A DNA stretch of 13,677 bases, from NCBI GenBank assembly GCA_910586745.1, contig CAJUJZ010000054.1, forward strand, positions 1-13,677. Reading direction: 5' to 3'. Source of the stretch: an uncultured Mucispirillum sp. Its GTDB lineage: Bacteria; Chrysiogenota; Deferribacteres; Deferribacterales; Mucispirillaceae. Position numbers and translations under genes: made by a program. A model generated the notes under the pieces. It had not been told where the DNA came from and made no database searches. It was given only the letters and a program-made list of their open reading frames with translations. Positions 1 through 8,259 of the stretch are shown one piece after another; position 1 is the stretch's first letter; each line of letters begins with the position of its first letter.

Positions 1-176
1 CTAAGAGGTATTTTTTTGTACTTATTTTTGTAACATATGTCTTATACTCTTACAAAATTTTATTTTTTTTAAAAAAAATTTAATAGCCTGTAAAAATCCT
101 TGATTATAATATGATAAAGTGATAAAAGTATACTTCTATGAATTTACCTTGTGCTATTATTTAAGGAGAATATATA
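1..176. other. Upstream leader of ileS, no gene seen
   Basis: Very AT-rich DNA with no supportable coding frame. A TATAAT hexamer at 105-110 is the best -10 candidate for ileS, but no convincing -35 box lies 16-18 nt upstream, so the promoter is only tentative. The T-run/A-run block at about 61-80 is self-complementary and could be the tail of a terminator for a gene to the left, but it has no GC-containing stem. No T-box-like leader was recognised. A good Shine-Dalgarno (AAGGAG, 163-168) precedes ileS. Confidence 0.5.
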
Positions 177-2966
177 ATGACAGATTACAAAAATACTCTT
201 AATTTACCTAAAACTGAGTTCCCTATGAAAGCAAACCTTGCTGAACAGGAACCTAAAAGATTACAAAAATGGGAAGAAAACAATGTATATGATAAAATAC
301 AGCAGTCAAGAAATGGATGTCCTGAATACATTCTGCATGATGGCCCTCCTTATGCTAATGGTAATATTCATATAGGTACTGCTTTAAATAAAATATTAAA
401 AGATTTTATTATTAAAATAAAAACTGGTCAGGGTTTTAAATCACCTTATGTGCCCGGTTGGGACTGCCATGGTCTTCCAATTGAATTAAAAGTTGACCAA
501 CAGTTAGGTGAAAAGAAAAAAGATATGACTGTTGCTCAAATCCGCAAAGTATGCAGAAACTATGCAGGCAAATATATTGATATACAGAGAACTGATTTTA
601 AAAGGCTTGGTATTTTTGGTGTATGGGATAAACCATATATCACTATGGATTTTGAATATGAAGCAACAACTCTTGCTGAACTTTATAAATGTTATAAAAA
701 AGGTGAAGTATATAAAGGGTCTAAGCCTGTTTACTGGTGCCATTCATGTGTTACTGCCCTTGCAGAAGCAGAAGTTGAATATGCTGACCACACATCTACA
801 TCTGTTTTTGTAAAATTTCCACTTGATGATAATGCAAAAAATAAGCTTGGTATCAGCGGTGAAATATCTGCTGTTATATGGACCACTACCCCATGGACTC
901 TGCCTGCCAATGTGGCAATAGCTGTAAACAGAGATTATGAATACTCCATTATTAAGATAAATGAAACAGAAAACAGTAACTTATCAACAGGTGAATATAT
1001 TATAGCTGCAAAAGAAATGCTTGAAAATTTAGCGGAAACATTCAAAATCGCAGGATATGATGAAGTAAAAACAGTTAAAGGTTCAGAGCTTGAATATCTT
1101 AATGCACGCCACCCATTTTATGAAAGAAACTCTGTGATAGTTTTAGCTGACTATGTTACTCTTGATGCTGGCACTGGTCTTGTCCATACTGCACCAGGAC
1201 ATGGACAGGATGACTATGAAACAGGACTTCGTTATAACTTAGATATATTATCTCCAGTTGATGATAACGGCGTATTAAGAAATGTTGGTATATTTGACGG
1301 CATACATATTAATAACGCAAATAAAGAAATAGTTGCATATATGCAGGAACACGGCTCACTGCTTGCTCAAAATGATATATCTCACTCATATCCTCACTGC
1401 TGGAGATGTAAAAAACCAGTTATTTTCCGTGCAACTCCACAATGGTTTATCTCTATGAGTGAAAACGGCTTAAGAGAACGCACTCTTGATGCTATAAAAA
1501 ATAAAGTTAAATGGATACCATCATGGGGACAAAATAGAATTCAATCTATGGTTGAAAACCGCCCTGACTGGTGTATTTCCCGTCAAAGATTATGGGGTGT
1601 GCCTATTGCTTTTATCACATGCCATGACTGCGGTGAAATAATATTTAATGATAATATTGAAAAAACAACAGTAGAAGCATTTAAAAAAGAAGGTGCAGAT
1701 GCGTGGTTTGAACATGATGAAGCATTTTTTTTAAATGGTATCACTAAATGTCCTAAATGCGGCTCTACTCACCTTAAAAAAGAAAAAGATATTCTTGATG
1801 TGTGGTTTGATTCTGGGACAAGCCATGCGGCAGTATGTGAAAAACGCCCAGAACTTGGAAAACGCGCTAATATGTATTTAGAGGGAAGCGACCAGCACAG
1901 AGGATGGTTCCAAAGCTCAATTATAGAAAGTATGGCTACAAGAGGTGTGCCGCCATTTGATGAAGTTTTAACTCATGGATTTGTTGTGGACGGCAATGGA
2001 AGAAAAATGTCTAAATCTCTTGATAATACTGTTGCTCCAATGGATATTATTAATAAATACGGCACAGAAATATTAAGGCTGTGGGTTGCCGCAGAAGATT
2101 ATACAGAAGATGTGCGTATTTCTGAAGACATTATTAAACGAATTACTGAAAGCTATAGAAAAATCCGCAATACTGCAAGATATATATTAGGTAACCTAAG
2201 TGATTTTAACCCTGATAAAGATATGGTTGAATATGATAAACTTATGGAACTTGATAAAAATATATTAGGCAGATGGCAGTTGACTAAAGCAAAAATCTAT
2301 GAATCATATAATACATACCAGTTCCACGGATTTTACCATGGGTTTTTAAACTTCTGTATTAATGATTTATCATCATTCTATTTAGATATAATTAAGGACA
2401 GGGTATATTCATCTAAAAACCATTCTTATGAAAGACGCTCTGCTCAAACTGCTATGTTTACTTTAATTAAAGAAACAGCTGTTATTATAAATCCTGTTTT
2501 AAGCTTTACTGCAGATGAAATATGGGAATATCTTCCAAAATGGAATAACAAAAAAGAATTTGTTTTTGAAGAATTTTTCCCAAAAGTAGAAGACTATAAA
2601 ATTGACTATAAATGGGGTGTAATTACTAATATTCGCAAAGAAGTTAATAAAGCATTAGAAATTGCCCGTGCTGATAAAGTTATAGGCCACCCACTTGATG
2701 CAGAAGTTGTTATTTCTGTATGCGAAGATATGGCAAAACATTTAACAGTAGATGAAGGTCTTGAAAGAATGTTTATTGTTTCAAAAGCTGTTGTTGTTAC
2801 TGGCGATATTGAAAAAGCTTATATTTCAGAAGATGGACAGATAAAAGTATTAGTGCAGCCATGCAGTGCACCAAAATGTGCCAGATGCTGGACTCATTCT
2901 GATACTGTTGGCAAAGATGAAACTCATATAGAAGTATGCCAAAGATGTGCGGAGGCTTTAAAATAG
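177..2966 (+). CDS. ileS: Isoleucyl-tRNA synthetase (class I, with editing domain)
   Basis: Cytoplasmic enzyme that charges tRNA-Ile with isoleucine and hydrolyses mischarged valine. At 929 residues it is the usual bacterial length. Visible landmarks are: DGPPYANGNIHIGT with the HIGH-box at 65-68, here HIGT; the CP1 editing domain with WTTTPW at 235-240 and GTGLVHTAPGHGQDDY at 332-347; WCISRQRLWG; an internal CxxC pair typical of the family; KMSKS at 610-614; the anticodon-binding helical region; and a C-terminal zinc site with Cys901/904 and Cys921/924. The ATG at 177 has AAGGAG eight bases upstream and gives the expected N-terminus. The fourth HIGH residue is Thr instead of His, a variant I recall from several other bacterial IleRS, so activity is expected. 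It abuts lspA with no gap, which suggests co-transcription. Identification is near certain. Confidence 0.98.
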   Translation: MTDYKNTLNLPKTEFPMKANLAEQEPKRLQKWEENNVYDKIQQSRNGCPEYILHDGPPYANGNIHIGTALNKILKDFIIKIKTGQGFKSPYVPGWDCHGLPIELKVDQQLGEKKKDMTVAQIRKVCRNYAGKYIDIQRTDFKRLGIFGVWDKPYITMDFEYEATTLAELYKCYKKGEVYKGSKPVYWCHSCVTALAEAEVEYADHTSTSVFVKFPLDDNAKNKLGISGEISAVIWTTTPWTLPANVAIAVNRDYEYSIIKINETENSNLSTGEYIIAAKEMLENLAETFKIAGYDEVKTVKGSELEYLNARHPFYERNSVIVLADYVTLDAGTGLVHTAPGHGQDDYETGLRYNLDILSPVDDNGVLRNVGIFDGIHINNANKEIVAYMQEHGSLLAQNDISHSYPHCWRCKKPVIFRATPQWFISMSENGLRERTLDAIKNKVKWIPSWGQNRIQSMVENRPDWCISRQRLWGVPIAFITCHDCGEIIFNDNIEKTTVEAFKKEGADAWFEHDEAFFLNGITKCPKCGSTHLKKEKDILDVWFDSGTSHAAVCEKRPELGKRANMYLEGSDQHRGWFQSSIIESMATRGVPPFDEVLTHGFVVDGNGRKMSKSLDNTVAPMDIINKYGTEILRLWVAAEDYTEDVRISEDIIKRITESYRKIRNTARYILGNLSDFNPDKDMVEYDKLMELDKNILGRWQLTKAKIYESYNTYQFHGFYHGFLNFCINDLSSFYLDIIKDRVYSSKNHSYERRSAQTAMFTLIKETAVIINPVLSFTADEIWEYLPKWNNKKEFVFEEFFPKVEDYKIDYKWGVITNIRKEVNKALEIARADKVIGHPLDAEVVISVCEDMAKHLTVDEGLERMFIVSKAVVVTGDIEKAYISEDGQIKVLVQPCSAPKCARCWTHSDTVGKDETHIEVCQRCAEALK

Positions 2967-3491
2967 ATGAGTTTTAATGCTAAACTTAAAAATATATGGC
3001 AAGAAATTGTTAATAAAAAAAAATATCTGCTGTTTTTTACTCTGCTTCCATTAGCAGCAGATATTATAACAAAAAATATTATTAAATCAACAATGGAGCT
3101 TTACAGTGCAGTGCCTGTAATTGATGGGTTTTTTAACATAGTATATGTTTTAAATCCGGGAGCTGCTTTCAGCTTTCTTCATGATATGAATGAAAACTAC
3201 AGGCAGTTATTTTTTGTAACTGTAACAATAATTGCAATATTCATAATACTTTATATTTTTGCATTAGAAAAATCAAAAGCAGGTATTACAGGATTTGCTC
3301 TTATATTAAGTGGTGCAGCAGGCAATTTAATTGATAGAATATATATTGGCAAAGTTGTAGATTTTCTTGACTTTTACTATTCATCATACCATTTTCCAGC
3401 ATTTAATGTGGCAGACAGCTGTATAACTATTGGGGTATCATTAATTATTATAGATATGCTTTTTATTAATAAAAAGAAATTAGAGAAATAA
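2967..3491 (+). CDS. lspA: Lipoprotein signal peptidase (signal peptidase II)
   Basis: Inner-membrane aspartyl protease that removes signal peptides from diacylglyceryl-modified prolipoproteins. The 174 residues contain about four membrane segments (near 20-37, 54-70, 79-100 and 149-167) and all family motifs: NPGAAFSF at 63-70, GAAGNLIDR at 116-124, VVDFLDF at 130-136, and FNVAD at 146-150. By comparison with characterised LspA, the catalytic aspartates are Asp132 and Asp150. The start codon follows the ileS stop directly (TAG-ATG), and GGAGG at 2951-2955 lies inside the ileS 3' end, so translation is probably coupled. The ileS-lspA order is common in bacteria. A further gene starts one base after its stop. 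Confidence 0.97.
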   Translation: MSFNAKLKNIWQEIVNKKKYLLFFTLLPLAADIITKNIIKSTMELYSAVPVIDGFFNIVYVLNPGAAFSFLHDMNENYRQLFFVTVTIIAIFIILYIFALEKSKAGITGFALILSGAAGNLIDRIYIGKVVDFLDFYYSSYHFPAFNVADSCITIGVSLIIIDMLFINKKKLEK

Positions 3492-3492
3492 A

Positions 3493-6294
3493 ATGCAAAA
3501 TACACAAAATGAACTCATAGTATATAAAGAAATTCAAGAAAACACTATGCTTAAATGGTTTTTTGATAGTAAAATTAAGCATACTACAGAAGATGAGTTT
3601 TTTAAAGAATGGCAAGAATATGTAAAAAATGAGGATATGGAAAGGATATATCTATTAGAACCTTTAGAAGCTAAAAGTGTAAAAAACCTGCATTGGAGAG
3701 ATAGGCTGACAATGTCACAATTCATATTCCTTCATCCTATATATTTTTCTTATGAATATTATGAGTTTATTTTGCAATTTATTCACGATAAAAAATATTT
3801 AAATATCCTGCTTTATCTTTTGTGTATAAGTAAAAAAAACCAATTAGAAGAAGTAAAAAAAGTTATTTTGCTTTTAGCGGATAAGGGTGCAAATTTAAAT
3901 ACTTTATTTTATTATAAAATGTCATACGACCACAAATTTGAACCACTTGTTTTTAATCTCGTTTCTGATTATGAATATCAAGACAAGAAGCAAAAGCCTA
4001 AGCAGCTTGAGCTTTTACGCTTTCTTTTAGAGATTGGAGCTGACCCTAATATCAAAAATATTGAAGGAATGAATTTATTACACTATGCAGTAAATACTGA
4101 TAGTAGTTTTGCACAAGTAGTCATAGAGAGCGGTAAGATAAAAGACATCAATGAAAGGGTTGATAAATACAGAACAAACATGTATCATGATGAAACAGCA
4201 TTACATATTGCGGTTTTTGATAAACAATTAAGCACTGTAAAAGCACTCATTAATGCAGGAGCTGATGTTAATGCTATCAATAAGTGGGGAAAAACGCCAC
4301 TAGAAATGAGTGAAAGCCAAAGCATAAGCAAAATCATTCAAAAAGCAGGTGGAAAAACTCTTGTAGAGCTTTTAGAAAGCGAAGAAAAATCAAAAAATTG
4401 TAAAAATTCTATATGGGAAGAAAGTGAAAAAATAGGTAAAAACAAAAGAAAAAACGAAATCATATTTCAACAAAATGCAATCTACTATGATACAATCCAT
4501 AATGAACCTCTTTGGAAGATTTTTATAGAAGTAAGTGACGAATATCTTGAAAAATTAAATCCAATTTATTATCTCTATACCAAAAAAGATTTAGAAAAAC
4601 TAAAAAGCGGTGATAAATACAAGCCAAACAAAAGAGATGAGTTAAAGGCTTTAGTAAAAGATGAAAGTATAAATTTAAAAGATATTGATATAAGTCTCAT
4701 TACAGATATGAGTTTTGTTTTTTCTGATAGTGAAAGGAAAGATTTTAGCGGAATAGAAGATTGGGATATGAGTAAAGTTACTAATACAAACTATATGTTT
4801 TACAATGCTAAAAACTTTAACCATCCATTAAACAAGTGGGATATGAGTAATGTTAGCAGTATGAAAGGTATGTTTTACGAAGCCCAGTCTTTTAACCAAC
4901 CCATAGATAAATGGGATACAAGCAATGTTATAAATATGAGTGAAATGTTTTATTATGCCCTGTCTTTTAATAAACCATTAGAATCTTGGAATGTATCTAA
5001 TGTTAGAAATATGTATGGTATGTTTTATAGAGCTCAGTCTTTTAACCAACCCTTAGATAAATGGGACACAAGCAATGTTACAAATATGAGTAGTATGTTT
5101 CATAAAGCTTTATCATTTAACAAACCTTTAGAAAACTGGAATGTATCCAATGTCAGAAATATGAGTGGTATGTTTTATGGAGCTAAGTCTTTTAACCAAC
5201 CCCTAGATAAATGGGATACAAGCAATGTTATAAATATGAGTGAAATGTTTCGTAAAGCTTTATCATTTAACGAGCCTATAGAAAACTGGGATGTATCCAA
5301 TGTTAGAGATATGGGCGGTATGTTTGGTGAAACAGATGTATTTAATCAGCCATTAAATAAATGGGACACAAGCAATGTTACAAATATGAGTGAGATGTTT
5401 TACAAAGCTAAAAAATTTAACCAACCTTTAGAAAGCTGGAATGTATCTAATGTTGCAAATATGAAAAATATGTTTGGTGAAACAGATGTATTTAATCAGC
5501 CATTAGATAAATGGGATACAAGCAATGTTACAAATATGAGTGAAATGTTTGATAAGGCTAAAAAATTTGATCAACCTTTAGAAAGCTGGAATGTATCTAA
5601 TGTTAGAAATATGTATCGTATGTTTTATGAAACTTTATCATTTAATCAACCATTAGCTAAATGGGATATAAAAAGTGTTGAAAATATGAAATTTATGTTT
5701 TCTTATGCTAAATCATTTAATCAAAATCTTGATACTTGGGATCTCTCTAAAGTGAAAAATAAAGAATTTATTGCTGATAGAAAAAAAGTAAAACTTAATA
5801 TTCCTATTCCTACAAAACAAAGCAGTGCAAATGAAAAGCTTTTAAAAGCAATTCTTCGTTCAAATGTGGATAACTTCCATAAAGCAATTAAAGCGGGAGC
5901 AAATATTAATGAACCTATTGAAGTGATAGAAGATTATGACGACTGTGAAGAATATGAGGGATGCAGTTTTCTAGCTGTAGCACTTGATAAGGCACTTTAT
6001 CATCTCACTTACTTTAATCATGGCAAAAGAGTGAAATTTAATAAAGAAAAATATGAAAAAAAATATGCAAAAGCTTTTGAGATTTTAAATACTTTAAAAT
6101 CTTTAAATCCTGATGAGAGTAGCATAGAATGTAGTGCAGCTGATAGACTAGACTCTATCATAGAAACAAGGGATATGGAACTTTATGATGACCCTGCCAT
6201 ATATGGATATGCAGATTTTGAAGATAAAATGACTGAAGATGAATGGTTAGCATGTGACCCTGTAAAAGAATATTTGGAAAGCTTTGAGTTTTAA
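3493..6294 (+). CDS. Ankyrin / BspA-like (DUF285) repeat protein, function unknown
   Basis: The 933-residue protein is built almost entirely of repeats. Residues ~115-275 hold three or so ankyrin-like repeats, the clearest being HDETALHIAVFDKQLSTVKA (232-251) followed by LINAGADVN and KWGKTPLE. Residues ~375-423 resemble the cap that precedes DUF285 repeats in other proteins (ITDMSFVF, KDFSGIEDWD). Residues 424-748 are thirteen exact 25-residue repeats of the pattern W-D/N-x-S-N-V-x-N-M-x-x-M-F-x-x-A-x-x-F-N-x-P-L, with a partial fourteenth from 749. Residues ~777-809 return to an ankyrin-like segment (KAIKAGANINEP). The C-terminus is acidic. No signal peptide, lipobox or membrane segment is visible, although DUF285 proteins are often annotated as surface proteins. 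Ankyrin and DUF285 repeats both suggest protein binding, and a partner cannot be named. The start lies one base after the lspA stop with only a weak AGAGAAA (3482-3488) ahead, so expression may depend on coupling. Acquisition by transfer is plausible but not shown. Confidence 0.9.
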   Translation: MQNTQNELIVYKEIQENTMLKWFFDSKIKHTTEDEFFKEWQEYVKNEDMERIYLLEPLEAKSVKNLHWRDRLTMSQFIFLHPIYFSYEYYEFILQFIHDKKYLNILLYLLCISKKNQLEEVKKVILLLADKGANLNTLFYYKMSYDHKFEPLVFNLVSDYEYQDKKQKPKQLELLRFLLEIGADPNIKNIEGMNLLHYAVNTDSSFAQVVIESGKIKDINERVDKYRTNMYHDETALHIAVFDKQLSTVKALINAGADVNAINKWGKTPLEMSESQSISKIIQKAGGKTLVELLESEEKSKNCKNSIWEESEKIGKNKRKNEIIFQQNAIYYDTIHNEPLWKIFIEVSDEYLEKLNPIYYLYTKKDLEKLKSGDKYKPNKRDELKALVKDESINLKDIDISLITDMSFVFSDSERKDFSGIEDWDMSKVTNTNYMFYNAKNFNHPLNKWDMSNVSSMKGMFYEAQSFNQPIDKWDTSNVINMSEMFYYALSFNKPLESWNVSNVRNMYGMFYRAQSFNQPLDKWDTSNVTNMSSMFHKALSFNKPLENWNVSNVRNMSGMFYGAKSFNQPLDKWDTSNVINMSEMFRKALSFNEPIENWDVSNVRDMGGMFGETDVFNQPLNKWDTSNVTNMSEMFYKAKKFNQPLESWNVSNVANMKNMFGETDVFNQPLDKWDTSNVTNMSEMFDKAKKFDQPLESWNVSNVRNMYRMFYETLSFNQPLAKWDIKSVENMKFMFSYAKSFNQNLDTWDLSKVKNKEFIADRKKVKLNIPIPTKQSSANEKLLKAILRSNVDNFHKAIKAGANINEPIEVIEDYDDCEEYEGCSFLAVALDKALYHLTYFNHGKRVKFNKEKYEKKYAKAFEILNTLKSLNPDESSIECSAADRLDSIIETRDMELYDDPAIYGYADFEDKMTEDEWLACDPVKEYLESFEF
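4762..5736 (+). repeat. Thirteen tandem 75-nt coding repeats (BspA/DUF285 units)
   Basis: Each unit begins with a TGG (Trp) codon, and unit n starts at 4762+75(n-1) without a single indel. A degenerate fourteenth unit starts at 5737. From unit 3 to unit 12 two types alternate. Odd units read WDTSNV with Ser encoded AGC. Even units read W(N/D)VSNV with Ser encoded TCT or TCC. The array therefore has a 150-nt superperiod. Units 1, 2 and 13 are diverged edge units. Array changes in multiples of 75 or 150 nt would preserve the reading frame. Confidence 0.95.
5287..5586 (+). repeat. Direct 150-nt duplication inside the repeat array
   Basis: Units 8-9 (5287-5436) and units 10-11 (5437-5586) match at 132 of 150 positions by hand comparison. 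They share an identical 36-nt block at 5320-5355 and 5470-5505 that encodes MFGETDVFNQPL. No other pair of units shares the GETDV insert, so this two-unit module was probably copied more recently than the rest. Confidence 0.85.
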
Positions 6295-6677
6295 TGCAGA
6301 GTTACCCAAATAAGCCATATAATCAATACAGCAAGAGAATTGAGCCTGTTTCCGTCTCATACTGAGAGTAATAAGGCGAAATATCTAAAAATAAATACTT
6401 TAAACATAATTATATTACTGTAACAATATATAATTTAGATTTTTCGCATGTAAAATCAGATTCAAAATGATTTATATGAAAAAATTTTAGAATAAGTCCA
6501 GATATAATATAAAAAATAATTATATGTTTTATAAAAATTTAAATAACTGCTTAAAATATTGCAATCGTTTTTAGATTTTACAATTAAAGCAATACTGTCT
6601 AATCTATTATTGCAATTTATCTTATAATAATATAAACTATTTATGAATTATTTTTAAATATTTATAGAGGGTAAAAA
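6295..6677. other. Intergenic region before purH, 383 nt
   Basis: No coding frame worth calling on either strand. The left part is less AT-rich and contains a repeat-like stretch at 6351-6390. A small AT-only inverted repeat (AATTATAT at 6408-6415, ATATAATT at 6428-6435) encloses TTACTGTAA. The right half must hold the purH promoter. TTGCAA at 6610-6615 with TATAAA at 6631-6636 (15-nt spacer) is one weak possibility, and the AT content gives many false -10 boxes. No purine riboswitch core was recognised. No GC-rich hairpin with a T-run follows the ankyrin/BspA gene. Confidence 0.5.
6351..6390. repeat. Possible decayed interspersed repeat
   Basis: The stretch contains GTCTCATACTGAG followed by AAGGCGAAATATCTA. 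It resembles the widespread non-coding repeats of the general form GTCATACTGAGC...GCGAAGTATCT scattered between genes in many genomes, and it differs in base composition from the surrounding AT-rich DNA. Within it TCTCA (6355-6359) can pair with TGAGA (6363-6367) across a 3-nt loop. Only one copy is in this window, so repeat status is inferred from resemblance. Confidence 0.3.
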
Positions 6678-8240
6678 ATGCGAAATCAACCAAACTACGC
6701 CTTATTAAGCGTATCAGACAAAACAGGTATTGTGGAATTTGCTCGTGGCTTACATGAACTTGGTGTTAAATTATTATCTACTGGCGGCACTGCAAAGGCT
6801 ATTAAAGAAGCTGGTATACCAGTTATAGAAGTTTCTGAATTTACAGGCTCACCAGAAATTTTTGATGGCAGAGTTAAAACGCTTCACCCAAAAGTTCACG
6901 GCGGTATATTAAATATTAGAGATAACGAAGCTCATCAAAAAACAGCAAAAAACATGAATATTGAAAATATTGATATTGTAGCTGTAAACCTCTACCCTTT
7001 TGAAAAAGTAGCAGGAAATCCTTCATCTACATTAGAAGACATTATTGAAAATATTGATATAGGCGGCCCTGCAATGGTGAGAAGTGCGGCAAAAAACCAT
7101 GCTTATGTTACAATTGTAGTTCACCCTCATGATTATGATAAAATATTACAGGAAATTAAAGAACAAGGCTCTACATGTATTGAAACAAGGCGTGTTTTAG
7201 CTGCAAAAGCTTACAGCCATACTGCATTATATGACACAGTAATTTCAAACTATTTAGGCAGAAAATTCCAGCTTAGATTTAGAGAAGAGTTTACTGTTGG
7301 CGGCAGACTTATTCAGACTATGAGATATGGCGAAAACCCACACCAAGACTCCGCATTTTATAAAGAACCATTAATGCGTGAAACTGGTGTGTGCTATGCC
7401 CAGCAGAAACATGGTAAAGAACTTTCATTTAATAACATAGTAGACTTAAACTCTGCAGAAGAATTATTAAAAGAGTTTAAACGCCCTGCATGCGTTATTA
7501 TTAAACACAATAACCCTTGCGGTGTTGCTGAAGCTGATACATTAAGCGAAGCTTATGATAAAGCTCTTGCATGCGACCCAGTAAGTGCTTTTGGCGGTAT
7601 TTTTGGTTTAAACAGAGAAGTTGATGAAGATGTAGCTAAAAAAATAGCTGAAATATTTGTTGAAGTCGTAGCAGCACCTTCTTTTAGTGAAAAAGCTGTA
7701 GAAATTCTTTCTAAAAAACCAAGTATCCGTATTATGGTTATGGAACAGATTGAAAACAGAAGTGTTGAATATGATGTGAAAAAAGTTACTGGCGGTTATT
7801 TACTGCAAGACAGAGATTTACATACATTTGATGATTTTCAATCACTTCCATGCCCTACTAAACGCAAACCAACTGATGAAGAAATGCTATCATTAGAATT
7901 TGCATGGAAAGTTGCAAAACATATTAAATCTAATGCTATCGTATATGTTAAAGGAAGTGCAGCAATTGGTGTAGGTGCTGGACAGATGAGCCGTATTGAC
8001 TCTACAAAAATTGCACACATGAAAGCTGAACAGGCTTTTGGCAAAGATGCTGTTAAAGGTGCAGTTATGTCAAGTGATGCATTCTTCCCATTTAGAGATA
8101 ACATAGATGCTGCAGCAGCTTATGGTGTAACAGCTATTGTTTCTCCTGGTGGCTCTGTAAGAGATGAAGAAGTTATTCAGGCAGCAAACGAACACAATAT
8201 TGCAATGATTTTTACAGGCATACGCCATTTCAGACATTAA
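6678..8240 (+). CDS. purH: Bifunctional AICAR transformylase / IMP cyclohydrolase
   Basis: Catalyses the last two steps of IMP synthesis: formylation of AICAR with 10-formyl-THF, then ring closure. The 520 residues are the usual length. The N-terminal cyclohydrolase (MGS-like) domain shows SVSDKTG (11-17), STGGTAK (34-40) and DGRVKTLHPKVHGG (63-76). The transformylase domain shows RYGENPHQ (216-223), the catalytic Lys276-His277 in KHNNPCG, DPVSAFGG, AIGVGAGQMSR, SSDAFFPF and the family's C-terminal FTGIRHFRH. AGAGGG at 6666-6671 lies six bases before the ATG. It is first in a purHDE operon, with purD 19 nt downstream. Confidence 0.98.
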   Translation: MRNQPNYALLSVSDKTGIVEFARGLHELGVKLLSTGGTAKAIKEAGIPVIEVSEFTGSPEIFDGRVKTLHPKVHGGILNIRDNEAHQKTAKNMNIENIDIVAVNLYPFEKVAGNPSSTLEDIIENIDIGGPAMVRSAAKNHAYVTIVVHPHDYDKILQEIKEQGSTCIETRRVLAAKAYSHTALYDTVISNYLGRKFQLRFREEFTVGGRLIQTMRYGENPHQDSAFYKEPLMRETGVCYAQQKHGKELSFNNIVDLNSAEELLKEFKRPACVIIKHNNPCGVAEADTLSEAYDKALACDPVSAFGGIFGLNREVDEDVAKKIAEIFVEVVAAPSFSEKAVEILSKKPSIRIMVMEQIENRSVEYDVKKVTGGYLLQDRDLHTFDDFQSLPCPTKRKPTDEEMLSLEFAWKVAKHIKSNAIVYVKGSAAIGVGAGQMSRIDSTKIAHMKAEQAFGKDAVKGAVMSSDAFFPFRDNIDAAAAYGVTAIVSPGGSVRDEEVIQAANEHNIAMIFTGIRHFRH

Positions 8241-8259
8241 TATAAAAAGGTGTAAATGA

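Noticed and set aside
504..743. Minus-strand open frame of 79 codons inside ileS
   Set aside because: Antisense to conserved ileS coding sequence, no family motif, no ribosome site.
532..813. +1-frame open reading frame inside ileS
   Set aside because: Shadow of the AT-rich ileS gene; product has no recognisable domain.
3534..3725. Minus-strand open frame under the ankyrin/BspA gene
   Set aside because: Antisense shadow, no supporting signal.
4762..5736. 75-nt periodic repeats as a CRISPR array
   Set aside because: Repeats have no unique spacers, keep one reading frame and encode DUF285 units.
6561..6572. GCAATCGTTTTT before purH as a PurR operator
   Set aside because: Only 10 of 16 positions match the E. 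coli PurR consensus, and a LacI-type PurR is not expected outside gammaproteobacteria; likely chance.
7838..8104. Minus-strand open frame under purH
   Set aside because: Lies over the conserved transformylase domain; no motif or ribosome site.
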